Assembly: GCF_030012605.2 (NCBI RefSeq) | Contig: NZ_CP114055.2 | Strand: one strand, 5' to 3' | DNA from: Bergeyella_A cardium | GTDB lineage: Bacteria; Bacteroidota; Bacteroidia; Flavobacteriales; Weeksellaceae | DNA length: 64,000 nucleotides | In this document: positions 51,634-60,322 of the stretch, piece by piece | Position numbering within the stretch: position 1 is the stretch's first letter | How the letters are laid out: the number at the start of each line of letters is the position of its first letter | The notes under the pieces: model-generated | What the model saw: the letters and a program-made list of their open reading frames with translations, nothing else | What the model was told of the DNA's origin: nothing | Database searches by the model: none | Program-made: the position numbers and the translations under genes

Positions 51634-52569
51634 ATGAGATTGAATAATGTATTAGAAGCTATTGGAAATACTCCAGTGGTGAAGATTAATAAAATCTTCG
51701 GTAGTGAGGCAGAGGTTTATATAAAACTTGAAAAACAAAACCCTGGCGGGAGCCTTAAAGACCGAATAGCACTTGCGATGATTGAAAGAGCAGAGAAAGA
51801 AGGAAAAATTAATAAAGATACTGTGATTTTTGAGCCTACATCGGGGAATACGGGTGTGGGCTTAGCGATGGTTTGTGCTGTTAAGGGGTATAGATTGGTT
51901 CTTGTACTTCCAGAGAGTATGAGTGTGGAGCGTAGGAAGCTGATGTCTGCATACGGAGCGGAATTTGTCCTCACACCAAGAGAATTAGGGACTTCTGGAG
52001 CGGTGAAGAAAGCATTGGAGCTCGCAGAAAAAACACCAAACTCGTGGGTAGCTCACCAGTTTGATAACGAAGCAAACCCAGAGATACACAGGCTTACGAC
52101 TGCACAGGAAATTCTCTCTGATTTCCCAGAGGGTTTGGATTATCTGATTACAGGCGTAGGCACTGGTGGGCATATTACTGCCGTTACAGAAGTTCTAAAA
52201 CAGTCTTTCCCTCATTTGAAATCGTATGCAGTAGAGCCAGTGGAGTCGCAAGTTATTGCAGGAAATCCGCCAGGACCACATCCTTTGCAAGGGATAGGAG
52301 CGGGCTTTGTTCCGAATGTGCTGAATACTTCCATTCTTGATGGGACGATTGCGGTAACTAAGGAGCAAGCATTTGAATATGCAAGACGATTAGCAAGAGA
52401 AGAGGGGATACTCGCAGGCATCTCCACTGGTGCTTCTTTGGCAGCAATTGCTCAGAAATTAGAAGAGCTACCCAAAGGAGCAAGGATATTGACCTTTAAT
52501 TATGATACTGGGGAGAGGTACTGGTCGGTTTCAGACTTATATCAAGAAAATCCTTCATCATTAGAATAG
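51634..52569 (+). CDS. cysK: Cysteine synthase (O-acetylserine sulfhydrylase)
   Basis: 311 residues, usual length. PLP lysine in PGGSLKDRIAL (K42), substrate loop EPTSGNTGVGLAMV, and glycine-rich phosphate loop GVGTGGHITAVTEVLK. The Ser for PLP N1 is in ISTGASLAA. It converts O-acetylserine and sulfide to cysteine. It partners the cysE gene just upstream and is likely cotranscribed. CysK and CysM are close; CysK is favoured by GTGGHITA and the pairing with cysE. Confidence 0.93.
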   Translation: MRLNNVLEAIGNTPVVKINKIFGSEAEVYIKLEKQNPGGSLKDRIALAMIERAEKEGKINKDTVIFEPTSGNTGVGLAMVCAVKGYRLVLVLPESMSVERRKLMSAYGAEFVLTPRELGTSGAVKKALELAEKTPNSWVAHQFDNEANPEIHRLTTAQEILSDFPEGLDYLITGVGTGGHITAVTEVLKQSFPHLKSYAVEPVESQVIAGNPPGPHPLQGIGAGFVPNVLNTSILDGTIAVTKEQAFEYARRLAREEGILAGISTGASLAAIAQKLEELPKGARILTFNYDTGERYWSVSDLYQENPSSLE

Positions 52570-52599
52570 AAGTGATTTGCCAGATATGAAAAATAGGCG

Positions 52600-52608
52600 T
52601 ACATTTGC
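52600..52608 (+). promoter_or_regulatory. Promoter of rpsO
   Basis: TACATTTGC at 52600-52608 with TTTG about 20 bp upstream (52576), matching the Bacteroidota -7/-33 pattern. It overlaps the longer open frame from 52605, supporting the later start at 52644. Confidence 0.65.
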
Positions 52609-52643
52609 CGCCGTTACATAAAAATCATTTAAAAAATATTCGA

Positions 52644-52913
52644 ATGTACTTAACATCAGAGAAAAAAGCAGAAATTTTCGCAGAATACGGGAAATCTGCA
52701 CAGGACACAGGAAGTGCTGAAGGACAAATCGCACTGTTTACTTACAGAATTAACCACCTTTCAGGGCACTTGAAAAACAATCACAAAGATTTCAATACTG
52801 AAAGATCTTTGGTGAAGTTAGTAGGTAAGAGAAAAAGATTATTAGATTATCTTAAAAATAAAGATATCGAAAGATACAGAGCAATTATTGCTAAATTAGG
52901 ATTAAGAAAATAA
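52644..52913 (+). CDS. rpsO: 30S ribosomal protein S15
   Basis: 89 residues from MYLTSEKKAEIFAEYGKSAQ. Contains the S15 landmarks DTGSAEGQIALFTYRINHLS, HLKNNHKDFNTERSLVKLVG and KRKRLLDYLK. It binds 16S rRNA in the platform and helps early 30S assembly. The open frame can be extended to 52605, but that part overlaps the promoter box, so 52644 is chosen. A terminator follows. Confidence 0.96.
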   Translation: MYLTSEKKAEIFAEYGKSAQDTGSAEGQIALFTYRINHLSGHLKNNHKDFNTERSLVKLVGKRKRLLDYLKNKDIERYRAIIAKLGLRK

Positions 52914-52932
52914 TCTCCTAAACAGAATAAAG

Positions 52933-52965
52933 CCTCCGATTCTAAAACAGGATTGGAGGTTTTTA
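52933..52965 (+). terminator. Terminator of rpsO
   Basis: CCTCCGATT ... GATTGGAGG hairpin with a TTTTTAT tail, 20 bp after the rpsO stop. Confidence 0.8.
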
Positions 52966-53075
52966 TTTGCCCTTTCTTTTTCATACTAAATGCTGATAAA
53001 ATATTTTAACTCCATATAAAAGATGGAGGATTTACTTTTATAGCGTATTAAATTAGTATAATTGATAAATTTTGT

Positions 53076-53084
53076 TATTTTTGC
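53076..53084 (+). promoter_or_regulatory. Promoter -7 box of tig
   Basis: TATTTTTGC, 20 bp before the ATG at 53104. It lies inside the longer open frame from 53062, which argues against that start. Confidence 0.65.
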
Positions 53085-53103
53085 ACACCTAAAATTTCGA
53101 TTA

Positions 53104-54438
53104 ATGAACATTACGGCTCAAAACCACGACGAAGTAAGTGCATTACTTACAGTAACACTAAACAAGTCTGACTATAAAGACAAAGTAGAAAAACAACTTC
53201 ACAACTATGCAAAGACGGCACAAGTACCAGGCTTTAGAAAAGGAAAAGTTCCTTTGAGTATGGTGAGAAGGCAGTATGAAGCGCCTGTTGCTTTTGAAGA
53301 GATTAACAAACTTGTATCAGAGGCTTTGAATAATTATGTAAACGAAAATAAACTGCGATTGGTAGGGCAGCCCGTACCACAGCCAGTAGATAATTTTGAC
53401 CATAATGCAGAGCAAATCACCGTAGCTTTTGAAGTGGGTTATGAGCCTGCCTTTACTGTAGATCTTTCTAAATACGAAGCTCCTCTCTATAAAGTAGAAG
53501 CATCTGAAAAAGAAATCGGTCAAAGCATAGAAAATATGCAAAAGAGATTCTCCACAAGAGAAGAACAGGAAAAATTAGGAAAAGATACTTTTGCCGGTTT
53601 ATCCATTACTCAAATCGTAGAAGAAGATGCAGAGGGAGAGCACCATCATCATCCGAAATTTGCTACAGTATCCAAAGACCAGAAAGCGGCTTATGATTTA
53701 GTAAAGAAATTAAAGAAAGATGAAAGCCTAAAAATTACTAAAGAGCAGTTAGTAGAAAATGAAGAGCTTGCAAAACAGCTCGGTTTCTCAAAAGAAGAGG
53801 TAGAGCATCTTCATCATAATGAGCTTGAAGTAAAAGTAACGGATATTTACAAACTCAATCTTCACGAGCTTAATCAAGAATTGTTTGACAAGGTTTATGG
53901 AGAAGGGAAAATTAAATCAGAAGAAGAACTTAAAGAAAAAGTGAAATCTGAATTAGACGAATACTTCCAACAAAATGCTGATGTATACTTCGTAAATAAA
54001 GTATTAGAGCAGATTAACGAGAAAGAAGAAGTGCAGCTTCCAGAAACTTTCTTAGTGAAGTGGTTGGTATTCTCTAATCAAAATATCACCTCCGAAGAGC
54101 AGGCAAAAGAAATCTTAGAAGCTGAGAAAAAGCAAATCAAGTATCAAATCATCGAAGGTAAATTGATGAGCGATAATGATATTAAGATTGATTATGCAGA
54201 GGTATTGGCTCAAGCAGAGCAGTTGGTAAGAAATCAGCTTGCGATTTATGGCATACACCACCTTTCCGATGAAGAAATTCAGAAGTATGCTGTAGAAATG
54301 CTAAAAGATCAAGAGCAAGTAAGACAGGTTTCTTCCGAAGTGGCGATGACTAAACTTAAAGACATCATCTTAGAAAAAGCTACTAAAAAGGAAACTAAGA
54401 TTTCTCACGACGAGTTCTTAGAAGTCATTAAAAAGTAA
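53104..54438 (+). CDS. tig: Trigger factor, ribosome-associated chaperone
   Basis: 444 residues from MNITAQNHDEVSALLTVTLN. The ribosome-binding signature is in QVPGFRKGKVPLSMVRRQYE (~40-58). The middle region is diverged from the FKBP-type isomerase domain and contains a His-rich stretch (EDAEGEHHHHPKFA), so isomerase activity is doubtful. The C-terminal half is the helical chaperone cradle. It holds nascent chains at the ribosome exit tunnel. The listed longer frame adds 14 residues read through the promoter and is not used. A strong hairpin follows the gene. Confidence 0.9.
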   Translation: MNITAQNHDEVSALLTVTLNKSDYKDKVEKQLHNYAKTAQVPGFRKGKVPLSMVRRQYEAPVAFEEINKLVSEALNNYVNENKLRLVGQPVPQPVDNFDHNAEQITVAFEVGYEPAFTVDLSKYEAPLYKVEASEKEIGQSIENMQKRFSTREEQEKLGKDTFAGLSITQIVEEDAEGEHHHHPKFATVSKDQKAAYDLVKKLKKDESLKITKEQLVENEELAKQLGFSKEEVEHLHHNELEVKVTDIYKLNLHELNQELFDKVYGEGKIKSEEELKEKVKSELDEYFQQNADVYFVNKVLEQINEKEEVQLPETFLVKWLVFSNQNITSEEQAKEILEAEKKQIKYQIIEGKLMSDNDIKIDYAEVLAQAEQLVRNQLAIYGIHHLSDEEIQKYAVEMLKDQEQVRQVSSEVAMTKLKDIILEKATKKETKISHDEFLEVIKK

Positions 54439-54457
54439 TAAATAACAAGCAATACTT

Positions 54458-54489
54458 AAAAATCCCCTACACATTGCAGGGGATTTTTT
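54458..54489. terminator. Bidirectional terminator between tig and the RDD gene
   Basis: AAATCCCCT ... AGGGGATTT stem with A-run on the left and T-run on the right, so it can stop transcription from both convergent genes. Confidence 0.85.
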
Positions 54490-54516
54490 ATATCTAAATT
54501 CGGAGGGAATAAATTC

Positions 54517-55263
54517 TCAATTCTCTTTACCAGTAAAGTAATTATAGTCTTGAAGTACTTTTCTGATAAACTGCTGCTCGGTATATTCCTGTGTGTTTCG
54601 CTTGATGGAGGTTACGCTTTCAATCTTTTCGGAGAGTTTGCGGATAACGGCAGGGTCATAGACCTTGATTGCTTTCTGGAAGTTCTCTTTGATGATGCGA
54701 ATATCATTATCTGAGAGTGTAATAACCTGTGGAAAGGCTGGAGTATAGTCTGTGCTGATATTTTGAAAGATTGTATGAGAGATATTGATATTATTTTTTG
54801 TGGAGATAACCGCCGTACCGCTGATCATCCCTCCCAATCGTTGGTTATTCTTGGAAATGATGATAGACAAGACCCCCACAATCCCCGCATTAGTATAAAT
54901 ATCAATGATACAGAAAATCCAACGCGTGAGATAGTCCCCAAAACTCGCCTGATAGCCATCTATCTTCACAACTTTTAATCCGAGCAGCATCTTCCCGAAT
55001 GTTCGCCCCTCAAACATCATTTCGCAAATGAGAGAGTAGAACCAAATGGGGCTAAACAGAAGCAAAATAACTGTGATATAGACCCATTCTTCTACGATTC
55101 TTGAAAATTCATACATCATTTCGCCAAAGAAATAGAGGAATACGGTGGCGTAGAGCCCTTTAATCAGTATATCTATGATGAAAGCGAGTATCCGCTCACC
55201 GATGCTTGCTGTCTTAAACTTAATATTAACATTCTGTGAGGTATTTATTTCTATCTCATTCAT
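54517..55263 (-). CDS. RDD family membrane protein
   Basis: 248 residues from MNEIEINTSQNVNIKFKTAS. RDD-domain signatures GERILAFIIDILIKGLYATV and EGRTFGKMLLGLKVVKIDGY, three or more membrane helices, and a C-terminal soluble helical tail (~170-248). Function of the family is poorly known (ion homeostasis is suggested for some). A longer frame to 55296 overlaps a TATATTTGTG promoter-like box, so 55263 is the better start. It is divergent from the SpoIIM-like gene and in flavobacteria usually sits beside the MoxR/DUF58 cluster. Confidence 0.8.
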   Translation of the reverse strand: MNEIEINTSQNVNIKFKTASIGERILAFIIDILIKGLYATVFLYFFGEMMYEFSRIVEEWVYITVILLLFSPIWFYSLICEMMFEGRTFGKMLLGLKVVKIDGYQASFGDYLTRWIFCIIDIYTNAGIVGVLSIIISKNNQRLGGMISGTAVISTKNNINISHTIFQNISTDYTPAFPQVITLSDNDIRIIKENFQKAIKVYDPAVIRKLSEKIESVTSIKRNTQEYTEQQFIRKVLQDYNYFTGKEN

Positions 55264-55400
55264 AGAATACTCAATTATCTGCTTATAATAGAGCACAAAT
55301 ATAATGCATTAAAGTATTTATTTGATGAAATATTAAAAAAAATAGATGAAATAAAGAATATTTCCGAAAAAGCATTAATTTAGCCGGCAAGAATAAACCG

Positions 55401-56387
55401 ATGAGAGAGGTAGCCTTTATAAAACAAAATCTCAATAAATGGAAAGAGGTAGAAAATGTAGTCTATAAACGAGTGAAGAAAAACCCGGATGACTTGTCCT
55501 CTATCTACATCAATCTAATCAATGATTTATCCTTCTCCCAGACTTATTATCCAAAGAGCAAAACTACGGCTTACCTTAATTTCTTAGCATCGGAAGTCTT
55601 CCAGATGATTTATAAGACGCGAAGGACGGAAAAAAGCAGAATCATCTCTTTCTTTAAGACTGAAACCCCTTTGCTGATGTACCGATACAGAAACTATCTC
55701 GTGTATTCTTTTTCTCTCTTCCTTTTATTTACGATTATCGGTGCTTTTTCAGCTCATTATGACGAAGAATTTACCAATCTTATCCTCGGTGATGAATATG
55801 TGTATATGACGATTGAGAATATAAAAAAGGGAAATGAAGTCGGCGTTTATCAAGATGAAAATGCACTCATAATGACTTTTATGATTATCATAAACAATTT
55901 AAAAGTGGGTGCTTATCACTTTGTATCAGGAGTATTTATCGGCTTGGGAACGGCTGTAGTTCTAATGCATAATGCGATAATGCTCGGTGCATTTCAGTAT
56001 TTATTCTTCCAGTATGGTGATCTAAGTACTTTGGCGAATAGTGCAAAAGGAATTTGGATACACGGCGTCTTTGAAATCTTTGCAATGATTATAGAAGCTG
56101 CAGCAGGGCTTATCCTCGGGGCTTCGGTGCTCTTCCCAAAGACTTATTCTCGTTTTAATGCCTTTAAACTCGGGGCTAAAGATGCTATAAAAATCTTTCT
56201 GAGTACTGTGCCATTCACTATTGTAGCAGGAATATTTGAGAGTTTTGTTACAAGGCACGCTCTTGTAATGCCATTATGGTTAGATATGCTGATTATATTC
56301 GGCTCTTTGGCTATTGTGATTTTTTATTATTGCATATACCCACATTTTGTCTATAAAACACTAAAAAAAGATGATACAATTCTATAA
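55401..56387 (+). CDS. Stage II sporulation protein M-like (DUF95) membrane protein
   Basis: 328 residues. MREVAFIKQNLNKWKEVENV is a common start of Bacteroidota SpoIIM-family proteins. Membrane segments include YLVYSFSLFLLFTIIGAFSA, GAYHFVSGVFIGLGTAVVLM, IHGVFEIFAMIIEAAAGLIL and WLDMLIIFGSLAIVIFYYCI. H..E with a nearby G-rich helix (GIWIHGVFEIFAMI) is conserved in the family. This organism does not sporulate as far as the window shows. First plus-strand gene of a seven-gene cluster with RDD; probably an envelope role linked to the MoxR system. Confidence 0.8.
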   Translation: MREVAFIKQNLNKWKEVENVVYKRVKKNPDDLSSIYINLINDLSFSQTYYPKSKTTAYLNFLASEVFQMIYKTRRTEKSRIISFFKTETPLLMYRYRNYLVYSFSLFLLFTIIGAFSAHYDEEFTNLILGDEYVYMTIENIKKGNEVGVYQDENALIMTFMIIINNLKVGAYHFVSGVFIGLGTAVVLMHNAIMLGAFQYLFFQYGDLSTLANSAKGIWIHGVFEIFAMIIEAAAGLILGASVLFPKTYSRFNAFKLGAKDAIKIFLSTVPFTIVAGIFESFVTRHALVMPLWLDMLIIFGSLAIVIFYYCIYPHFVYKTLKKDDTIL

Positions 56388-57327
56388 GAAAAGAACATTA
56401 GGCGAGATTGTCTCCGATACCTTCAACTTCCTGAAAATCTATGGCAAGAATTTCTTTAAAAACTATTTGGTCATTAATGGATTACTCCTTATTCTGATGA
56501 TGATTCTCTTCGTTGTAGGTTTAAGGGATATTATCGGCAGTTTTATGTTTGGAGAAGGGCCAGAAGGAAATTATATTGAGGAGTATATCACACAAAATCC
56601 AGTGCTTATAGTAGCCGTCGTAGTACTTATGTTTCTCATTTTTATGGTAGCGATGGTTATTAATTACTCTTATCCCGTACTCTATATTAAGCGGCTTTCT
56701 GAAACAGGAGGACCGGTACAGCTTCAGGATATTTTATCGGATATTAAGAAGAATACGGGGCGTATTTTTATCTACTTTTTAGGTATCACCTTTATTGTCT
56801 TGCCCTTTGCGTTTCTTGTAATGGCAATTAGTTATATACTGATACTTATTCTGATAGGGCTATTTCTTATGATGATTGTAATGCCGTTTATTATGAATGT
56901 TATCAACCTTACGCTCTTTGATTATCTCAATACCCAAAAGGGCTTTTTTAGTAGTTTGAGCTATGGCTTGCGCTCTCAGTTCTCGTACCAGCATCATCGT
57001 GATGGCTCTCCTTTCTGGAAGTATATCGGTTCTACTTTGGTTATCTATATAATAGTGCAGATTGTTGCCTCAATATTCACTACCATTCCTATGATATTTA
57101 TTTTTGGATATAAAATCATTTTTCCTACTTATGATTCCATAGAAGGTGAAGAATCAATGTTTGGATTAATGGTGTTAATCCTATATTCAATTGCTTTAAT
57201 CATATCTTTTATCATTAATAATATTATATATATTGCTACAGGTTTTATTTATTACGATAGCAGGACGGATCTGCACAAGAAAATAGACCTTTCCGAAATA
57301 GAAAGCATAGGAAAAAATGAAGATTAA
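56371..57327 (+). CDS. Polytopic membrane protein of the MoxR/DUF58 cluster
   Basis: 318 residues, overlapping the previous gene by 17 bp. MIQFYKKRTLGEIVSDTFNF is a motif of this cluster's membrane proteins (GerD/DUF-type, glycerophosphodiester phosphodiesterase membrane-domain-like). At least six hydrophobic helices, including LLILMMILFVVGLRDIIGSF and PVLIVAVVVLMFLIFMVAMV. No catalytic motif. Translational coupling with the neighbours supports a common complex. I cannot assign a function. Confidence 0.65.
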   Translation: MIQFYKKRTLGEIVSDTFNFLKIYGKNFFKNYLVINGLLLILMMILFVVGLRDIIGSFMFGEGPEGNYIEEYITQNPVLIVAVVVLMFLIFMVAMVINYSYPVLYIKRLSETGGPVQLQDILSDIKKNTGRIFIYFLGITFIVLPFAFLVMAISYILILILIGLFLMMIVMPFIMNVINLTLFDYLNTQKGFFSSLSYGLRSQFSYQHHRDGSPFWKYIGSTLVIYIIVQIVASIFTTIPMIFIFGYKIIFPTYDSIEGEESMFGLMVLILYSIALIISFIINNIIYIATGFIYYDSRTDLHKKIDLSEIESIGKNED

Positions 57328-58114
57328 GCTCCTTATATTCTTTTTGATATTTCTCTCATCTCCCGTATTTGCACAGCAGGAGGAGGAAGATAATGAAATC
57401 CCTTTTGATGGCTATACAGAAGTTCTTCCAAAAAATGATTCTATTGGCGGAGTGCCTGTCTATTCTGCGGATTCTCTCCTTCAAAAGGGAGTAATAACAG
57501 ATACCCCTCTTAAAGAAAGAAATCTCTCCACCGATATAAAAGATAAATATAAAGGAGAAGATTTTGATTACTCTGCCAATAAACCCAAAACCTCTTTCTT
57601 AGAAAAATTAAAGAAGAAATTAAGGCGTTTATTAGATCGTCTTTTTAGTGATACCGACTTTAATAAAATCTCCAAATACGAGCATAATATTATTCGCCTT
57701 ATAGGGATTATCGTCTTGGGGATTCTGCTCTATTTCGTTATTAAATATCTGATGAGGAAAGACGGCAACTGGTTCTTCGGAAAGAAAAATCAAAAGATTA
57801 ATATCCCAAGTAATGATATCGTAGAGAATATTCACGAAATCAACTTCCGAGAGATGATTTCCAAAGCCGAGAATCAGCAGGATTATCGCTTGGCAATTCG
57901 CTATCATTTCTTACGGATGCTAAAAACCCTTACAGATAAAAATCTCATAGACTGGAATCCTGAGAAAACCAACCGAGATTATATCTCCGAGATAAGTGCT
58001 TCCGAGCTCAAAGAGCAGTTCAAAGATGCCTCCCGAATATTTGATTATGTTTGGTACGGAGAGTTTAGCATAAACGAAACCGAGTATAAAACTTATAAGG
58101 ATAAATTTAATTAA
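57317..58114 (+). CDS. DUF4129 domain protein
   Basis: 265 residues, overlapping the previous gene by 11 bp. Signal peptide-like start MKIKLLIFFLIFLSSPVFAQ, a poorly conserved periplasmic stretch, one membrane helix (IIRLIGIIVLGILLYFVIKY, ~125-145), then the DUF4129 region QQDYRLAIRYHFLRMLKTLT and NLIDWNPEKTNRDYISE near the C-terminus. DUF4129 is typically found beside MoxR/DUF58 genes. Function unknown. Confidence 0.75.
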   Translation: MKIKLLIFFLIFLSSPVFAQQEEEDNEIPFDGYTEVLPKNDSIGGVPVYSADSLLQKGVITDTPLKERNLSTDIKDKYKGEDFDYSANKPKTSFLEKLKKKLRRLLDRLFSDTDFNKISKYEHNIIRLIGIIVLGILLYFVIKYLMRKDGNWFFGKKNQKINIPSNDIVENIHEINFREMISKAENQQDYRLAIRYHFLRMLKTLTDKNLIDWNPEKTNRDYISEISASELKEQFKDASRIFDYVWYGEFSINETEYKTYKDKFN

Positions 58115-58118
58115 TCGT

Positions 58119-59273
58119 ATGAATAAGACATTTAAGATATATGGAATTATCCTTGCCGTTGTTTTAGTACTCCTTGCGCTATTAGAAGTGAATAAAACAG
58201 AGGTCGTAAGCTGGAAAAAAACTTATGGAATAAGCGATAAAAACCCTTTCGGACTTTATATTTTCTCTCAGGAGATAGACGCTCTCTTTGGCAGCAGTTT
58301 AGAAAAGGAAAGTACCGCTCCTTATATCTATTATAATAAAGAAAAAGAGCCTCATAATATTATCCTCATCCAGCAGAATATGGATAAGGAATCCTGTAAA
58401 AAAATACTGAAACAGGTAGAAAAGGGTTCAGATGCCCTTATCTTTTCAGATGAGATGGATTACTTTTTAGCCGATACCCTCCACATCGGTACTTCGTGGT
58501 ATGACTTTGATGGCGCTTCGTTGCACTTTACCGATAAGAAATTAAAAGATAAAGCCATCATAGACAAGCTCCCTTCAAGAGAGAGAATTAGTTACATCAC
58601 AAAGGAGCAGCAGATTTTAGGCTATGCTACATTTGAAGGCAAAGAAACGGGCGTCAATTTCATTAAAGTTCCTTTTGGCAAGGGGAATATCTACCTCCAT
58701 ACCGAGCCGCTAGTTCTTACCAATTATTCCCTCTTAAAAGGAGAGGCAAACAGACAATATGTAGAGAAAGTCTTCTCCTACCTCCCAGAGAGGAAAACCG
58801 TTTGGTTTATGGAGAGAAAGCTCTTTAATGAATCCACTTCTCCTCTTCGTTTCATCCTTGCCAATCCGCCGCTCAGGTATGCTTGGTGGCTATTTCTCGG
58901 TGGGGTATTTCTCTTCCTTTTCTTTAATGCCAAGCGGAAGCAAAGAATTATCCCTATTATAGAACCGAAAAAGAATAAATCGGTAGAGTTTGTAAAAAGC
59001 ATTGGCAATTTATACTTAAACGAAGGCGATTTTCAGGATATGATGAGCAAAAAGGCACAGTACTTCCTTAATAGAGTTCGTACCGAATTGCTAATAGACA
59101 CCCATCATTTAGATGAGCATTTTGCGAAGAGGCTGCATCTGAAAACAGGAAAACCTCTACAAAAAATTACGGAGGCAATAGCCCTTATAAAGAAAGCGCA
59201 GGACGAATATGCCTATCTAACCAAAGAAGATTTAGTAAAAATGAATGAAATCTTAGACGAAATCCTAAGATAA
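58119..59273 (+). CDS. DUF4350 domain protein
   Basis: 384 residues, 4 bp after the previous gene. N-terminal helix (KIYGIILAVVLVLLALLEVN), a GATase-like DUF4350 region with NPFGLYIFSQEIDALFGSSL and KVPFGKGNIYLHTEPLVLTN, then a membrane helix (YAWWLFLGGVFLFLFFNAKR) and a C-terminal soluble domain. This architecture is standard in the flavobacterial MoxR cluster. No enzymatic residues are evident. Confidence 0.75.
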   Translation: MNKTFKIYGIILAVVLVLLALLEVNKTEVVSWKKTYGISDKNPFGLYIFSQEIDALFGSSLEKESTAPYIYYNKEKEPHNIILIQQNMDKESCKKILKQVEKGSDALIFSDEMDYFLADTLHIGTSWYDFDGASLHFTDKKLKDKAIIDKLPSRERISYITKEQQILGYATFEGKETGVNFIKVPFGKGNIYLHTEPLVLTNYSLLKGEANRQYVEKVFSYLPERKTVWFMERKLFNESTSPLRFILANPPLRYAWWLFLGGVFLFLFFNAKRKQRIIPIIEPKKNKSVEFVKSIGNLYLNEGDFQDMMSKKAQYFLNRVRTELLIDTHHLDEHFAKRLHLKTGKPLQKITEAIALIKKAQDEYAYLTKEDLVKMNEILDEILR

Positions 59274-59308
59274 TTAATCATAAAATACAAGTATAAAATT
59301 TGAATATA

Positions 59309-60307
59309 ATGGAATATACAGAAAACACAAATCCCGTTTCCTCTTTCCAGTCGAGGATTGATATGACCGAGCTGAGAGACGCCTTGGACAGAATAAAATC
59401 CGAAATCTCCAAAGTCATCGTAGGGCAGGAGTCTATGGTAGAGCATCTCCTCGCGGCACTCCTCTCCAATGGTCATATCATTATAGAGGGCGTACCAGGC
59501 GTAGCGAAGACCATTACCGCAAAACTCCTCGCAAAGACCATTGATGTCGGTTTTAGCAGGATACAATTCACTCCCGATCTGATGCCCTCCGATATACTCG
59601 GCACATCGGTCTTTAATATCAAAACCTCCGAGTTTGAGTTTAAAAAAGGGCCAATATTCTCCAATTTTATTCTGATAGATGAAATCAACCGCTCGCCAGC
59701 TAAAACCCAGGCAGCACTCTTCGAGGTAATGGAGGAGCGGCAGGTTACGATGGACGGCACTCGCTACGAGATGTCTTCGCCTTTCCTCGTCGTTGCTACT
59801 CAGAACCCTATCGAGCAGGAGGGTACTTACAGATTGCCAGAGGCACAGCTCGACAGGTTCCTCTTTAAGATAGAAGTGAAGTATCCTAACCTACAGCAGG
59901 AGATAGAAATCATCAGAAAACAGCACGAAAGCAAATCCGAAAATAAAACCGAGAGCATCCGTACAGTGATTACGGGCGAGCAGCTCGTCAGGTTCCAGAC
60001 CCTTGTAAAAGAGGTGCTCGTAGAGCCTCATTTAATAGAGTATATTGCGAAAGTCATCATCGCCACTCGCGAAAATCAGTTCCTCTATCTGGGCGCATCG
60101 CCGAGGGCAAGTTTGGCACTCCTCAGCGCTTCCAAGGCTTTTGCAGCGCTTCGGGGCAGAGATTTCGTAACGCCAGAAGACATCAAAGAAGCCAGTCTTG
60201 CGGTTCTCAGGCACAGGGTAGTTGTTTCCCCCGAGCGCGAAATGGAAGGGCTTACAGCAGATGAAATCATCCAACAGATTTTAGAGGGAATAGAGATTCC
60301 AAGGTAG
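59309..60307 (+). CDS. MoxR-family AAA ATPase
   Basis: 332 residues from MEYTENTNPVSSFQSRIDMT; an upstream TTG at 59300 would add three residues and is less likely. Walker A GVPGVAKT (~61-68), Walker B FILIDEINRSPAKTQ (~120), sensor VVATQNPIEQEGTYRLPEAQ, and the typical MoxR insert QLDRFLFKIEVKYPN. MoxR ATPases act as chaperones for von Willebrand-type DUF58 and related proteins, which are encoded next. It is 26 bp after DUF4350 and cotranscribed. Confidence 0.92.
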   Translation: MEYTENTNPVSSFQSRIDMTELRDALDRIKSEISKVIVGQESMVEHLLAALLSNGHIIIEGVPGVAKTITAKLLAKTIDVGFSRIQFTPDLMPSDILGTSVFNIKTSEFEFKKGPIFSNFILIDEINRSPAKTQAALFEVMEERQVTMDGTRYEMSSPFLVVATQNPIEQEGTYRLPEAQLDRFLFKIEVKYPNLQQEIEIIRKQHESKSENKTESIRTVITGEQLVRFQTLVKEVLVEPHLIEYIAKVIIATRENQFLYLGASPRASLALLSASKAFAALRGRDFVTPEDIKEASLAVLRHRVVVSPEREMEGLTADEIIQQILEGIEIPR

Positions 60308-60322
60308 TTTTAAAAATAGCTT

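Noticed and set aside
53062..53103. Upstream start of trigger factor at 53062
   Set aside because: It would overlap the TATTTTTGC promoter box; the family N-terminus begins at MNITAQ (53104).
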